43,030 nucleotides of DNA from DASVEE01 sp036399695. Its GTDB lineage: Bacteria > Acidobacteriota > Thermoanaerobaculia > Gp7-AA8. The stretch lies in contig DASWMP010000187.1 of NCBI GenBank assembly GCA_036399695.1, forward strand, positions 1 to 43,030, written 5' to 3'. How positions within the stretch are numbered: the stretch's first letter is position 1; every line of letters starts with the position of its first letter. The notes under the pieces were generated by a model. The model was given only the letters and a program-made list of their open reading frames with translations. It had not been told where the DNA came from and made no database searches. This document shows positions 21,544 to 30,249 of the stretch, in pieces. A program made the translations under genes and the position numbers.

Positions 21544-23291
21544 CACGTCTTTACGCCGGAACGCTTCGCAAAGAACACGTCGGACAAACCATCACCCTCA
21601 GCGGCTGGGTGCAGAAACAGCGCGACTTCGGTGAGCTGATCTTCGTCGATCTGCGCGATCGCACCGGCATCAGCCAGGTGGTCGTCGATCGCGGCAAGGG
21701 GGCGAGCGCGGAGCTCGTCGCCCTCGCCAAGGAACTGCGTTCCGAGTTCGTCGTCACCATCGAGGGGACGGTCGTCGAGCGTGCCGAGGCGCAGAAGAAC
21801 GCCAAGCTGCCGACCGGTGAGGTGGAGCTCGTCGCGAGCGCCATCACGATTCTCAACCGCGCCGAGACGACGCCGTTCCCGATCGACGACGACACTGACG
21901 CCGCGGAGGAGCTGCGCCTCGAGTACCGCTACCTCGACCTGCGCCGGCCGGCGCTCACGCGCAACCTCATGCTCCGGCATCAACTCACGTTCGGCATCCG
22001 CGACTACATGAACCGGAACGGCTTCCTCGAGATCGAGACGCCGATCCTCACGAAGTCGACGCCCGAAGGGGCGCGCGATTACCTCGTGCCGAGCCGAGTG
22101 CACAAAGGGCAGTTCTTCGCGTTGCCGCAGTCGCCGCAGATCTTCAAGCAGCTCTGCATGGTCGCGGGGCTGGAGCGCTACTTCCAGATCGCCCGCTGCT
22201 TCCGCGACGAGGACCTGCGCCGCGACCGGCAGCCGGAGTTCACGCAGATCGACGTCGAGGCCTCGTTCATCGACGAGGAGTTCATCTATTCATTGATCGA
22301 AGGGATGTTCTCCGAGATCTTCCCGGTGGCCAACATCCCGGTGAAGACGCCGTTCCCCCGCATGACGTGGCAGGAGGCGATGGATCGCTTCGGGATCGAC
22401 CGCCCGGACATGCGCTTCGGGATGGAGCTGCAGAACATCACCGAACTGGCGAAGACGATCGAGTTCGAGCCGTTCCGCGCTGCCGCGACGGTGCGGGCCA
22501 TCGTCCTGCCGGGCGGCGCGGCGCTCTCGCGCAAGCGCATCGACGAGGTGACTGAAGAGGCGAAGAAGCTCGGGGCGACCGGCCTCGTCTGGCTCAAGTT
22601 CGACGCGCAGCGCGGCTCGTCGATCAAGAAGTACCTGACGGACGCCAACTACGACGCGCTCCGCGAGGCGCTGAAGGCCAACGAAAACGACCTCGCGCTG
22701 ATCGTCGCCGGCAAGCAGCAGGTGGCCTGGGACGTCCTCGGCACGCTGCGTCTGAAGCTGGCCAAAGAGCAGAACCTCATCCCCGGCGAGCGGTGGGAGT
22801 TCCTCTGGGTCACGGACTTTCCGCTCTTCGAGTGGGACGAGGAGAGCGGCCGCTTCTTCGCGCGTCACCATCCATTCACGTCTCCCGCGCCGGGTCACGT
22901 GGAGCTGATGCAGACCGACCCCGGCGCCACGCTGGCCCGCGCGTACGACGTCGTGCTCAACGGGACTGAGCTCGGCGGCGGCTCGATCCGCATCAACCAG
23001 CCGGAGGTGCAGCAGAAGATGTTCGCCGCCCTGGGTATCGGCGCCGAGCAGGCCCAGGCCCAGTTCGGCTTCCTCATCGACGCCTTCCGCTACGGGGCCC
23101 CCCCGCATGGCGGCATCGCCCTCGGCGTCGACCGCATGGCCATGCTCATGGCCCGCGCCGACTCCCTCCGCGACGTCATCGCCTTCCCCAAGACCGCCCG
23201 CGCCCAGGACCTCATGAGCGCGGCGCCGTCCACGGTGGATGAGAGGCAGTTGGTGGAGTTGGGGATCGCCTTACGGCAGACGCCATCCTGA
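21540..23291 (+). CDS. aspS: Aspartyl-tRNA synthetase
   Basis: This enzyme charges tRNA with aspartate. The 583-aa product has the bacterial layout: an OB-fold anticodon domain (GWVQKQRDFGELIFVDLRDR), the class II core with motif 2 FQIARCFRDEDLRRDRQPEF, the inserted GAD domain (about residues 280-410) and motif 3 APPHGGIALGVDRMAMLMA. Length is normal. Whether it also charges tRNA-Asn was not decided, because the specificity positions in the anticodon domain do not match either textbook pattern clearly. It is coupled to the gamma-carbonic anhydrase gene by an ATGA overlap. Confidence 0.97.
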   Translation: MTRLYAGTLRKEHVGQTITLSGWVQKQRDFGELIFVDLRDRTGISQVVVDRGKGASAELVALAKELRSEFVVTIEGTVVERAEAQKNAKLPTGEVELVASAITILNRAETTPFPIDDDTDAAEELRLEYRYLDLRRPALTRNLMLRHQLTFGIRDYMNRNGFLEIETPILTKSTPEGARDYLVPSRVHKGQFFALPQSPQIFKQLCMVAGLERYFQIARCFRDEDLRRDRQPEFTQIDVEASFIDEEFIYSLIEGMFSEIFPVANIPVKTPFPRMTWQEAMDRFGIDRPDMRFGMELQNITELAKTIEFEPFRAAATVRAIVLPGGAALSRKRIDEVTEEAKKLGATGLVWLKFDAQRGSSIKKYLTDANYDALREALKANENDLALIVAGKQQVAWDVLGTLRLKLAKEQNLIPGERWEFLWVTDFPLFEWDEESGRFFARHHPFTSPAPGHVELMQTDPGATLARAYDVVLNGTELGGGSIRINQPEVQQKMFAALGIGAEQAQAQFGFLIDAFRYGAPPHGGIALGVDRMAMLMARADSLRDVIAFPKTARAQDLMSAAPSTVDERQLVELGIALRQTPS

Positions 23292-23313
23292 GCAGTGTTA
23301 GCGGGGCGGTTTA

Positions 23314-23448
23314 GTTTTGGTGTTCGGTTGTTGGTTTTTGGTTTTGGTGCTCCGCCACGCCCCGCTCCCTGCATAGCGAAGCACCAACAACCAAAAACCA
23401 ACAACCGAAAACTGCCTCTGCTCAAACGGAAAACTGACAACGGACAAC
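23314..23448. repeat. Layered heptad-repeat cassette
   Basis: The left arm at 23314-23348 contains GTTTTGG, GTTGTTG, GTTTTTG, GTTTTGG. The right arm at 23382-23414 reads on the minus strand GTTTTCG, GTTGTTG, GTTTTTG, GTTGTTG. A second right arm of the GTTGTCC version follows at 23423-23448 without its left partner. It fills the gap between aspS and aroB. Confidence 0.8.
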
Positions 23449-23454
23449 GCTCCC

Positions 23455-24516
23455 ATGACGCCTTTCCTCACCATCCAGCAATCCACCGCCTATCCGGTCT
23501 ACGTCGAGCGGGGGGCGATCGACCGTGTGGGGGAGGTGGTGCGGGCCAAGGGGAAGGTGTTCGTCGTTACGTCGACGGCGTTGCGGGAGCGGTTCGGGGT
23601 GCGGGTGGCGGAGTCGTTCGGCGGCGCGGAGATCCTCACGATCGAGGAAGGGGAGGCGCACAAGACGCTGGCGACCGCGAATGACGTCGTGACGCAGCTT
23701 CTGGACCGCGGGGCAAAGCGCGATTCGACGGCGGTGGTCGTGGGCGGCGGGATGATCGGCGATACGGCCGGTTTCGCGGCGTCGATCTTCCTGCGGGGCA
23801 TCGATCTGGTGCATGTGCCGACGACGCTGCTCGCGCAGGTCGACAGCTCCCTCGGCGGCAAGCTGGCCGTGAATCATGAGAAGGGGAAGAACCTCATCGG
23901 CAGCTTCTTTCCGCCGCGCGCCGTCATCAGCGATACCGCGGTGCTGGACACGCTGCCCGCGCGCGAGCTGCTCAGCGGCATCTATGAAGCGCTGAAGGGA
24001 GGCGTGATCGCCGACCCGCTGCTCTTCGAGCTGTTCGAGACGCGGCGCGATGCGGTTCTGTCGCGTCAGCCCGCCGTCATCGACGAGCTCGTGCGCATGG
24101 CCATCCGCGTGAAGGCGGACATCGTCTCCGCCGACGAGCGGGAAGCCGATCTCCGCCGCCTCCTCAACTACGGCCACACCATCGCCCACGGCATCGAAGC
24201 GGCGCTGCACTACGAAGGCATGACTCACGGCGAAGCGGTGGCCTGGGGGATGATCGCCGCCAACGCCATCGCCGTTCGCCGCGGACTGCTTCCGAGCGAG
24301 GAGGCATCGCGCATCGAGCGCGCCATCCTGGCGTACGAGCCGTCACCGATCCCGCCGCTCGACCGCGCGGACGTCCTCGCGGCGACGGAGCACGACAAGA
24401 AGAACACCGGCACGCAGCGCGTCATGGTGTTCCCGCGCCGGGTCGGGGAGTGTGTGGTGGTCACGGACGTGACCGAGCAGGATGTGGCGTACGGTGTTGA
24501 CGCGCTGCTCGGGTGA
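23455..24516 (+). CDS. aroB: 3-dehydroquinate synthase
   Basis: This is the second step of the shikimate pathway and turns DAHP into 3-dehydroquinate with NAD+ and a divalent metal. The 353-aa product has EEGEAHKTLATANDV, GGGMIGDTAGFAASIFLRGI, VPTTLLAQVDSSLGGKLAVN and GKNLIGSFFPP; the metal ligands are in GIYEALKGG (Glu), LNYGHTIAHGIE (His) and MTHGEAVAWGM (His). The start ATG follows the second right arm of the heptad cassette by 6 nt. No other shikimate gene is in the window. Confidence 0.96.
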   Translation: MTPFLTIQQSTAYPVYVERGAIDRVGEVVRAKGKVFVVTSTALRERFGVRVAESFGGAEILTIEEGEAHKTLATANDVVTQLLDRGAKRDSTAVVVGGGMIGDTAGFAASIFLRGIDLVHVPTTLLAQVDSSLGGKLAVNHEKGKNLIGSFFPPRAVISDTAVLDTLPARELLSGIYEALKGGVIADPLLFELFETRRDAVLSRQPAVIDELVRMAIRVKADIVSADEREADLRRLLNYGHTIAHGIEAALHYEGMTHGEAVAWGMIAANAIAVRRGLLPSEEASRIERAILAYEPSPIPPLDRADVLAATEHDKKNTGTQRVMVFPRRVGECVVVTDVTEQDVAYGVDALLG

Positions 24517-24746
24517 CGGAGCCTCTGCACGCCTGCCATTCGACCTATCGCGTGGCTCTCCTCGCGTAAGGAACGACACTCCCCGAGTCCCAGTCAACGC
24601 ACCGCGAGCGTCACATGACGCCTGTTACCAATCCTTAAACACTTCCGGACGGACCGATGGGCGGTGCCGGGGCGAGGTAGACTCGTTTTGCCCTTCGCCG
24701 GGATCCACAGCTTTTCAACTTTTTGTCTGTACCACCGAGGTCTCTG
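24517..24746. other. Intergenic region before the VWFA-related cluster
   Basis: These 230 nt separate aroB from the first VWFA-related gene. TAGACT at 24678-24683 could be a -10 hexamer with a leader of about 60 nt, but no matching -35 is evident. CCGAGG (24735-24740) is a plausible ribosome site for the ATG at 24747. I see no gene and no member of the repeat families here. Confidence 0.4.
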
Positions 24747-26420
24747 ATGAAGAGTGCTGTGCTGGGCTTCGCCCTGATCCTTTCAGCGTCACGGTTGCTC
24801 GCGCAGCCGGCTGTCCCGTACATCGAGACTTACGAGGTCAAGATCCACAACCTCGACGTCGTTGTCACCGGGCGCGATGGCAATCCCGTCACCGGGCTCG
24901 GGCAGGGGGACTTCGTCCTCCTTGAAAACGGAGTCGAGCAGACGATCACCAACTTCTCGGCGGTGGATGCATCGCAGACGACGTCCACGGCTGTCGTCGC
25001 CGGAGCGGCCGAAACGCCGCCCGCACCGCCGCGGCGGTTCATCTTCTTCATGGACGAGATGGCGCTGCATCCGGCCTCGCGCGCCAAGCTGGCAAAACAG
25101 GCGATGGCGTTCGCCACCAGCACGATGAAGGCGGGCGACCAGGCGATGGTCGTGGCGCCGGCGATGGAGCAGAAGATCGTCCAGGACTTCACCACCGATC
25201 GCGCTGCCCTCGGGGCCGCGATCGGGAAAGTGATGGCGGCGAGCACCAGCCGTACGACCCAGCAGATGAAGGAGCTGTTCTATCTGAACAGCCAGCGCAG
25301 GAATGCCGCGCTCGGGCCGGCGGGCACTCGCACCCAGGCGCAGGAGCAGCGAAACATCAGGCAGATGTATGCGGACATGACGCGGCGGCGGGCGCTCCAG
25401 CGGCTCGGCGAGTTGCGTTCGCTGATCTCGGCACTCGGTCCCGTGGAAGGCAAGAAGGTCCTGGTACTGGCGACGACCTCCCTGCCGGCCATGCCCGGCC
25501 TCGACGCCTGGGCGGACCGGCGTCAGGAGATGTTCGACGCGCAGGAGATGCCGACCAGCGAGTTCGGGGAGCTGTCGGACGGTACGACCGACTCCATCGC
25601 CGGGACGCGTGAAGTCTACGATCTGCGTCCCTTCATCGCCGATCTGGGCCGCACCGCGGCCACGAACGGCGTGACGATCTACGCGCTCCAGCCTGACGTG
25701 CAGCTCGAGAACCTCATCGGCGACAACGCGGCCGGGCCGGTCTCCTCGTTCCAGGCCATGCTCGACATGAACGAGACGACGATGAGCTCCCTGGCGGAGC
25801 GCACCGGCGGCCGCTGGTTCCGCGGCGACGGCAACGTGGACGACGTTTTCCAGCAGGTCTCGAAAGACCTCGGCGCCTACTACTCGCTCGGCTATCGCGC
25901 GGGTGCGGACGACGACCGCGTCCGCAAAGTGGAAGTGCGGGTGAAAAACCACCCCGAGCTGCGCGTCCGGACGCGGAGCGAGGTCGTCAACAAATCGAAC
26001 GTGAACGAGATGCAGGACCTGGTCGTGGCCGGCCTGCTGTATCCCCGCACGAGCAATGAGCTCGGCATCACCGCGAGCGTCGGCACGATGGCGAAGGAGC
26101 CGCTCGGGACGATTCTCTTTCCCATCGACATCCGCATTCCGATGGAGAAACTGACGTTCATCCCGGACGGCGAGAAAGCGCGCGCCGTCTTCACCGTGCA
26201 TTACGCGGCGGTGGGAGAAAAGTCCGACTTCACCTCCGCGCAGGAACGGCAGCAGGTGATCGAGATCCCCATCGCGGACCTGGCGAAGGTGCCGGGCAAG
26301 ACCTGGCGTTACACGACGAACCTCCGCTTCACACCCGGGAAATACAGGATCGCGGTTGGCGTCTTCGACCGTACGACCCGGCTCTCGGGCTTTCAAAGCC
26401 TGGAGGTTCTTGCGAAATGA
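24747..26420 (+). CDS. Secreted VWFA-related protein, copy 1
   Basis: The 557-aa product belongs to the VWFA-related type common in Acidobacteria. A signal peptide (AVLGFALILSASRLLAQ) is followed by an N-terminal module VPYIETYEVKIHNLDVVVTG ... LENGVEQTITNFSAVD, then a von Willebrand A-like domain starting RRFIFFMDEMALHPASRAKL, and a C-terminal module ending GKYRIAVGVFDRTTRLSGFQ. The A-domain metal motif (DxSxS) reads D-E-M-A-L, so normal MIDAS binding is doubtful. The function of the family is unknown; secreted adhesion or scaffold roles are possible. It is the first of three tandem paralogues. Its stop codon overlaps the ATG of a 32-codon relic. Confidence 0.88.
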   Translation: MKSAVLGFALILSASRLLAQPAVPYIETYEVKIHNLDVVVTGRDGNPVTGLGQGDFVLLENGVEQTITNFSAVDASQTTSTAVVAGAAETPPAPPRRFIFFMDEMALHPASRAKLAKQAMAFATSTMKAGDQAMVVAPAMEQKIVQDFTTDRAALGAAIGKVMAASTSRTTQQMKELFYLNSQRRNAALGPAGTRTQAQEQRNIRQMYADMTRRRALQRLGELRSLISALGPVEGKKVLVLATTSLPAMPGLDAWADRRQEMFDAQEMPTSEFGELSDGTTDSIAGTREVYDLRPFIADLGRTAATNGVTIYALQPDVQLENLIGDNAAGPVSSFQAMLDMNETTMSSLAERTGGRWFRGDGNVDDVFQQVSKDLGAYYSLGYRAGADDDRVRKVEVRVKNHPELRVRTRSEVVNKSNVNEMQDLVVAGLLYPRTSNELGITASVGTMAKEPLGTILFPIDIRIPMEKLTFIPDGEKARAVFTVHYAAVGEKSDFTSAQERQQVIEIPIADLAKVPGKTWRYTTNLRFTPGKYRIAVGVFDRTTRLSGFQSLEVLAK

Positions 26421-26515
26421 GAAAAGTTCCCGGGAAATACCGCATCGCCATTGGCGTCATGGATCTGACGTCGAGACAATCAGGGTTTCAAACACTGGAG
26501 ATTGCCGCTCAATGA
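26417..26515 (+). pseudogene. C-terminal relic of a lost VWFA-related paralogue
   Basis: This 32-codon open frame begins ATGA over the stop of copy 1 and ends ATGA over the start of copy 2. Its product contains GKYRIAIGVMDLTSRQSGF followed by QTLEIAAQ and aligns with the last 26 residues of copy 1 (GKYRIAVGVFDRTTRLSGFQ) and with the ends of copies 2 and 3. Synonymous codons differ from copy 1 (for example CGC against AGG for the same Arg), so it is not a fresh duplication. It may still be translated by coupling, but it lacks all other domains. Confidence 0.85.
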
Positions 26516-28266
26516 AGAAACGTTTGCTCGCAGTGCTCGCAATTGCCGTCGTCGCCGCCGCCCTCATCGCGCAGGAACGGCAGGAGGCGGTGGCTCCTTA
26601 CATCGAGACGTTCGAGGTGCGGCTGCACAACCTCGACGTGATCGTCACGGACCGTAAAGGGAACCCGGTGCCGGGGCTGACGAAGGACGACTTCGAAGTC
26701 CTGCAGGACGGCGTGGTGCAGGAGATCACGAACTTCGCCGAGTACGCGGAAGCGAAGGCGCCGCCTGCCGGCGCGCCCGCTCCGTCGCCCGCGGCCGTCG
26801 CTGCCGCCGCCGCCGAGGCACAGGAAATGGGGACAGGGAAGAAGTTCGTCCTCTTCATCGACGAGTTCACCGCCCATCCGTACTCGCGGAACCGGCTGGC
26901 CACGAACGTGACGAAGATGCTCGACCGGGCCATGAAGCCGGGCGACGAGGCCATGATCGTTCGTCCCGCCGAGACTGATGCGCTGACGCTGAAGTTCACC
27001 AGAGATCCGGTGCTCGTCCGGATCAAGGTGGACGAGGCGATGAAGGACGCGAACCGCAGCCACATGAAAGCGGCGCAGCGGGAGATTCGCCAATTGGTGC
27101 TGGACGTCAGCCAGGCCGGCAGCCAGATGGAGAAGAAAGAGGCGGCTCGCCGTTACGCCGACATGGTGCGGCGCCGCGTGGAGCAGCGTCTCGGCAATCT
27201 CCGCTCCGTCGTCACGGCGCTGTCCGAGTTGCCGGGGCGCAAAGTCGTCGTCGTCGTGACCGAATCGATGCCGACCGAGCCGGGGCGGGAAGCGTTCTCG
27301 CTCTTCAGCGAGCCGCCGAAGCCGGCGGAGGCGAGCGGCTCGTGGGCGGCGCTCGAGCCGAACGACGCACCGACCGACTACATGATCCCGAACGACTGGA
27401 CGAACATCAAAGCGCTGGTCGAGGACGTGGCGCGGACGGCCAGCAGCGCCGGCGTGACGATCTACACGATCCAGCCGGAGTACGGTGCGGTCTACGCCGT
27501 CCCGGGCGGCACCGACCGCCGCGAACAGTACGCCGACCCGACCCGCGAGAGCCGCGGACCCGGCAAGATCGATCCAAGCGATACGCGGTTCATGAACGAC
27601 GTCATCTCCAGTACCGAGCAGACCGTCTCGCTGCTGACGGAGAAGACGGGCGGCAAATGGTTCCGCGGCGACGGCCAGATCGACGATGCCATGCGCCAGA
27701 TAGCCAGCGACGTCCTCTCGTATTACTCGGTCGCGTTCCGCGCCTCTGACGACGTCGACCGGCCGCGCCACCTCCAGGTGCGCCTGAAGAACCATCCGGA
27801 GCTGCACGTCCGCACCCGCGACGAAGTGGTCCGCAAGTCGCCGCGCAACGAGATGACCGACCGCGCCGTCGCCGGCCTGCTGTATCCGCATCAGACCAAC
27901 GAGCTCGGGATCGCCGTCGACGCACAGGGGCCGACGCCCGACCTGATCCGGAAAAAGTACACGACGACCGTGAACGTCCTGGTCCCGCTGTCGAAGCTGA
28001 CGTTCCTGCCCGAAGGGGACGTCTACCGCGCCCGCTTCACCATCCACTACGCCGCCTCCGGCGCGTCGACCGACTTCCTGAGCGGTGAAGCGAAGGAGCA
28101 GGTCGTCTCGATCGCCGCGGCGGACATGGAAAAAGCGCGCGAGAAGTTCTGGCGCTACACCGCTCAGGTCTACACCAGCGAGCCGCGGGTGAAGGTCACG
28201 ATCGGCGTCCTCGACTCGGTGTCCCGTCTCTCAGGGTTCAAGACGCTCGAGGTGGCGCGGAAGTGA
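26512..28266 (+). CDS. Secreted VWFA-related protein, copy 2
   Basis: The 584-aa paralogue of copy 1 has a signal peptide (LLAVLAIAVVAAALIAQ) and the same order of modules: APYIETFEVRLHNLDVIVTD, GLTKDDFEVLQDGVVQEITN, an Ala/Pro-rich linker (APPAGAPAPSPAAVAAAAA), an A-like domain from KKFVLFIDEFTAHPYSRNRL with D-E-F-T-A at the MIDAS position, and the C-terminal SVSRLSGFKTLEV. The ATG at 26512 overlaps the stop of the relic. The strong similarity in order and key words to copies 1 and 3 shows tandem duplication, and divergence of most loops suggests it is old. Confidence 0.87.
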   Translation: MKKRLLAVLAIAVVAAALIAQERQEAVAPYIETFEVRLHNLDVIVTDRKGNPVPGLTKDDFEVLQDGVVQEITNFAEYAEAKAPPAGAPAPSPAAVAAAAAEAQEMGTGKKFVLFIDEFTAHPYSRNRLATNVTKMLDRAMKPGDEAMIVRPAETDALTLKFTRDPVLVRIKVDEAMKDANRSHMKAAQREIRQLVLDVSQAGSQMEKKEAARRYADMVRRRVEQRLGNLRSVVTALSELPGRKVVVVVTESMPTEPGREAFSLFSEPPKPAEASGSWAALEPNDAPTDYMIPNDWTNIKALVEDVARTASSAGVTIYTIQPEYGAVYAVPGGTDRREQYADPTRESRGPGKIDPSDTRFMNDVISSTEQTVSLLTEKTGGKWFRGDGQIDDAMRQIASDVLSYYSVAFRASDDVDRPRHLQVRLKNHPELHVRTRDEVVRKSPRNEMTDRAVAGLLYPHQTNELGIAVDAQGPTPDLIRKKYTTTVNVLVPLSKLTFLPEGDVYRARFTIHYAASGASTDFLSGEAKEQVVSIAAADMEKAREKFWRYTAQVYTSEPRVKVTIGVLDSVSRLSGFKTLEVARK

Positions 28267-28279
28267 GCACCATCCTCGC

Positions 28280-28315
28280 CTGACGCGGAAGGACTTCGAG
28301 CTGCGTCAGGACGGC
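28280..28315 (+). pseudogene. N-terminal relic of another VWFA-related paralogue
   Basis: Twelve codons read LTRKDFELRQDG. This matches LTKDDFEVLQDG of copy 2 and LRQADFEVLEDK of copy 3, the same place near the N-terminus of the family. There is no start codon or continuing frame. Seven to eight nt later the heptad cassette begins, which suggests that an insertion or deletion at this site removed the rest. Confidence 0.6.
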
Positions 28316-28323
28316 ACGCACTG

Positions 28324-28420
28324 GTTGCCGGTTTTTGGTTGTTGGTGCTGCGCTTCGCGGCGAGCATCGCGAAGCGCAGCAACCAAAAACCAAAAACCAA
28401 CAACCAACAACCAAAACCCG
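28324..28420. repeat. Inverted heptad-repeat cassette with palindromic centre
   Basis: The left arm reads GTTGCCG, GTTTTTG, GTTGTTG. The centre is a long palindrome GCTGCGCTTCGC ... GCGAAGCGCAGC. The right arm on the minus strand reads GTTTTG, GTTGTTG, GTTGTTG, GTTTTTG, GTTTTTG, GTTGCTG. It lies between copies 2 and 3 of the VWFA-related genes. Confidence 0.85.
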
Positions 28421-28490
28421 CCTCCCCCCACCAACGGCACGTCCAATGCTCACGATCTCTCTCGCCGGTACACCAGAGGGAGAGCAGCTC

Positions 28491-30188
28491 ATGAGACAGA
28501 AGGTCGTTCAGGTTCTCGGTTTCATCCTCGCTGTCGTAACCACCGCCATTTGTGCAACCGCCGCTCAGCAGCCGCAGACCGTTCCTGCGCAAAGTGCTGC
28601 CGCACCGTATGTTGAGTCGTTCGACGTCGAGATCCACAACATCGACGTGGTCGTCACCGACAGGCGCGGGAACCCGGTCGCGGGGCTCAGGCAGGCCGAC
28701 TTCGAGGTGCTGGAAGACAAGGCCAGGCAGCCCATTTCGAACTTCTCGGAGTTCCGTGCGGAAGGCGCCGCATTGTCCGCGTCCAGCGACACCTCGTCGC
28801 CGGCAGCGGACAATGTGACGCAAAGCCGGAAGTTCGTCTTCATCATCGACGACCTCTCACTGCATCCCCGGACGCGCGAAAAACTGCGCGAGGAGCTCGC
28901 CTCCTTCATCACCACGATGATGCGCAACGGCGATGAGGCGATGATCGTCCGGCCGGAGGCGCGGAACCGGAACCAGATCCGTCTCCGCTTCACGGCGAAC
29001 CAGGCCACGGTGCTGGCCGCGATCGACGAGATCATCTCGGTCGAGAGCCGCACCCACGTCGACCGCGCCGTCGATCAGGAGATGATCCGCAGCCGCAGCG
29101 ATCTGGACATCGACGGCACCGAACTGCGCAGTGCCATGACCAGCATGTACGCGGCCGACGTCGCCCGGCGCGTGCAGAAGACGCTCGCGCACCTCAGCTC
29201 CATCGTCAACGCCCTGGCGGAGGTGCCGGGCAAGAAGAGCGTCATCATGATGACGGAGTCGCTGCCGGCGATCACCGGGCGCGACCTCTACCCGCTGGTC
29301 AGCAACTTCGGCGCGAGCGACTGCAGCGGTCTCGAGATGGACTGCGGCGTGGTCGACCTGCGGCCGGTCGTCCGCGAGATCGCTGAAGAAGCGAGCTCCA
29401 ACGGCATCACGATCTACGCGTTCCAGCCGGAGTACAACCTGGCCCTCTCCGCGCCGGGTCTCGGCGCCGAGTCGCGCTCGCGCTCCACGCCGCGGCAGGA
29501 CCGCTCCAACCGCTACTTTCAGCGCACCGTGGCCGACACGCAGGAGACCTTCGAGATCCTGACCGAGCGCACCGGCGGCGCCTGGGACCGCGGCCACGCC
29601 AACGCCGACAAATTGTTCGACCGCATCGAGCGCGATCACGAGGCCTACTACTCCATCGGCTACCGCCCGACGAGCGCCGTCGCCAACCGCACCCGCCACA
29701 TCCAGGTGCGCATCAATGGCCGTCCGGAACTGCGCGTCCGCACCCGTCAGGACGTCATCCGCAAGACGCCGGTCCAGGAGATGAACGACCTCGTCGTCGC
29801 CAGCCTCATGTACCCGAAGGAGGTGGACGAACTGTCGATCGAAGCCAACGCCGGCGACGCCAGGGGCACGCGTGGCACGTACCTGGTGCCGGTCGAAGTG
29901 CACATCCCCATCTCCAGCCTCACGCTGCTACCCGACGGCCAGAACTACCGCGGCAGCTTCACCGTGCACTACGCGGCCCAGAGCGACCGCGGCGACTTTT
30001 CGTCCGGCGTCTCGCAGGAGCAGGTCGTGGTGATCCCGGCGGCGGACATCGAGACCGCGCGCGAGAAGACGTGGACGCACACGTCGCAGGTGCGGGTGCC
30101 GAAGGGCAGGGTCAGCATCGCCGTAGGCGTGCTGGACCCGGTGTCACGGCTCTCGAGTTTCAAGACCCTCGAGGTGGATGCGCGGTAA
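28491..30188 (+). CDS. Secreted VWFA-related protein, copy 3
   Basis: The 565-aa third paralogue starts at ATG 28491 with a purine-rich site (AGAGGGAGAG) upstream; longer in-frame starts would translate the heptad cassette. The signal peptide is VLGFILAVVTTAICATAAQQ. It carries APYVESFDVEIHNIDVVVTD, ADFEVLEDKARQPISNFSEF, an A-like domain from RKFVFIIDDLSLHPRTREKL (MIDAS position D-D-L-S-L) and the C-terminal DPVSRLSSFKTLEVDAR. Each copy ends within a few residues of the same word. No transmembrane anchor is visible, so it is probably periplasmic or extracellular. Confidence 0.87.
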   Translation: MRQKVVQVLGFILAVVTTAICATAAQQPQTVPAQSAAAPYVESFDVEIHNIDVVVTDRRGNPVAGLRQADFEVLEDKARQPISNFSEFRAEGAALSASSDTSSPAADNVTQSRKFVFIIDDLSLHPRTREKLREELASFITTMMRNGDEAMIVRPEARNRNQIRLRFTANQATVLAAIDEIISVESRTHVDRAVDQEMIRSRSDLDIDGTELRSAMTSMYAADVARRVQKTLAHLSSIVNALAEVPGKKSVIMMTESLPAITGRDLYPLVSNFGASDCSGLEMDCGVVDLRPVVREIAEEASSNGITIYAFQPEYNLALSAPGLGAESRSRSTPRQDRSNRYFQRTVADTQETFEILTERTGGAWDRGHANADKLFDRIERDHEAYYSIGYRPTSAVANRTRHIQVRINGRPELRVRTRQDVIRKTPVQEMNDLVVASLMYPKEVDELSIEANAGDARGTRGTYLVPVEVHIPISSLTLLPDGQNYRGSFTVHYAAQSDRGDFSSGVSQEQVVVIPAADIETAREKTWTHTSQVRVPKGRVSIAVGVLDPVSRLSSFKTLEVDAR

Positions 30189-30195
30189 CGCGTAG

Positions 30196-30227
30196 GTGGA
30201 GCGCCGGCGGAGACGCCGGCGCTCCAC
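30196..30227. repeat. Perfect 14-bp hairpin after the VWFA cluster
   Basis: GTGGAGCGCCGGCG and CGCCGGCGCTCCAC are separated by GAGA. It lies 7 nt after the stop of copy 3. No T tract follows, so intrinsic termination is uncertain. Confidence 0.75.
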
Positions 30228-30249
30228 GGGGGACCGGCGTGTTCAGGGT

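Noticed and set aside
24517..24746. A riboswitch or small RNA before the VWFA cluster
   Set aside because: I could find no conserved aptamer motif or convincing paired structure, only a possible -10 hexamer and a ribosome site.
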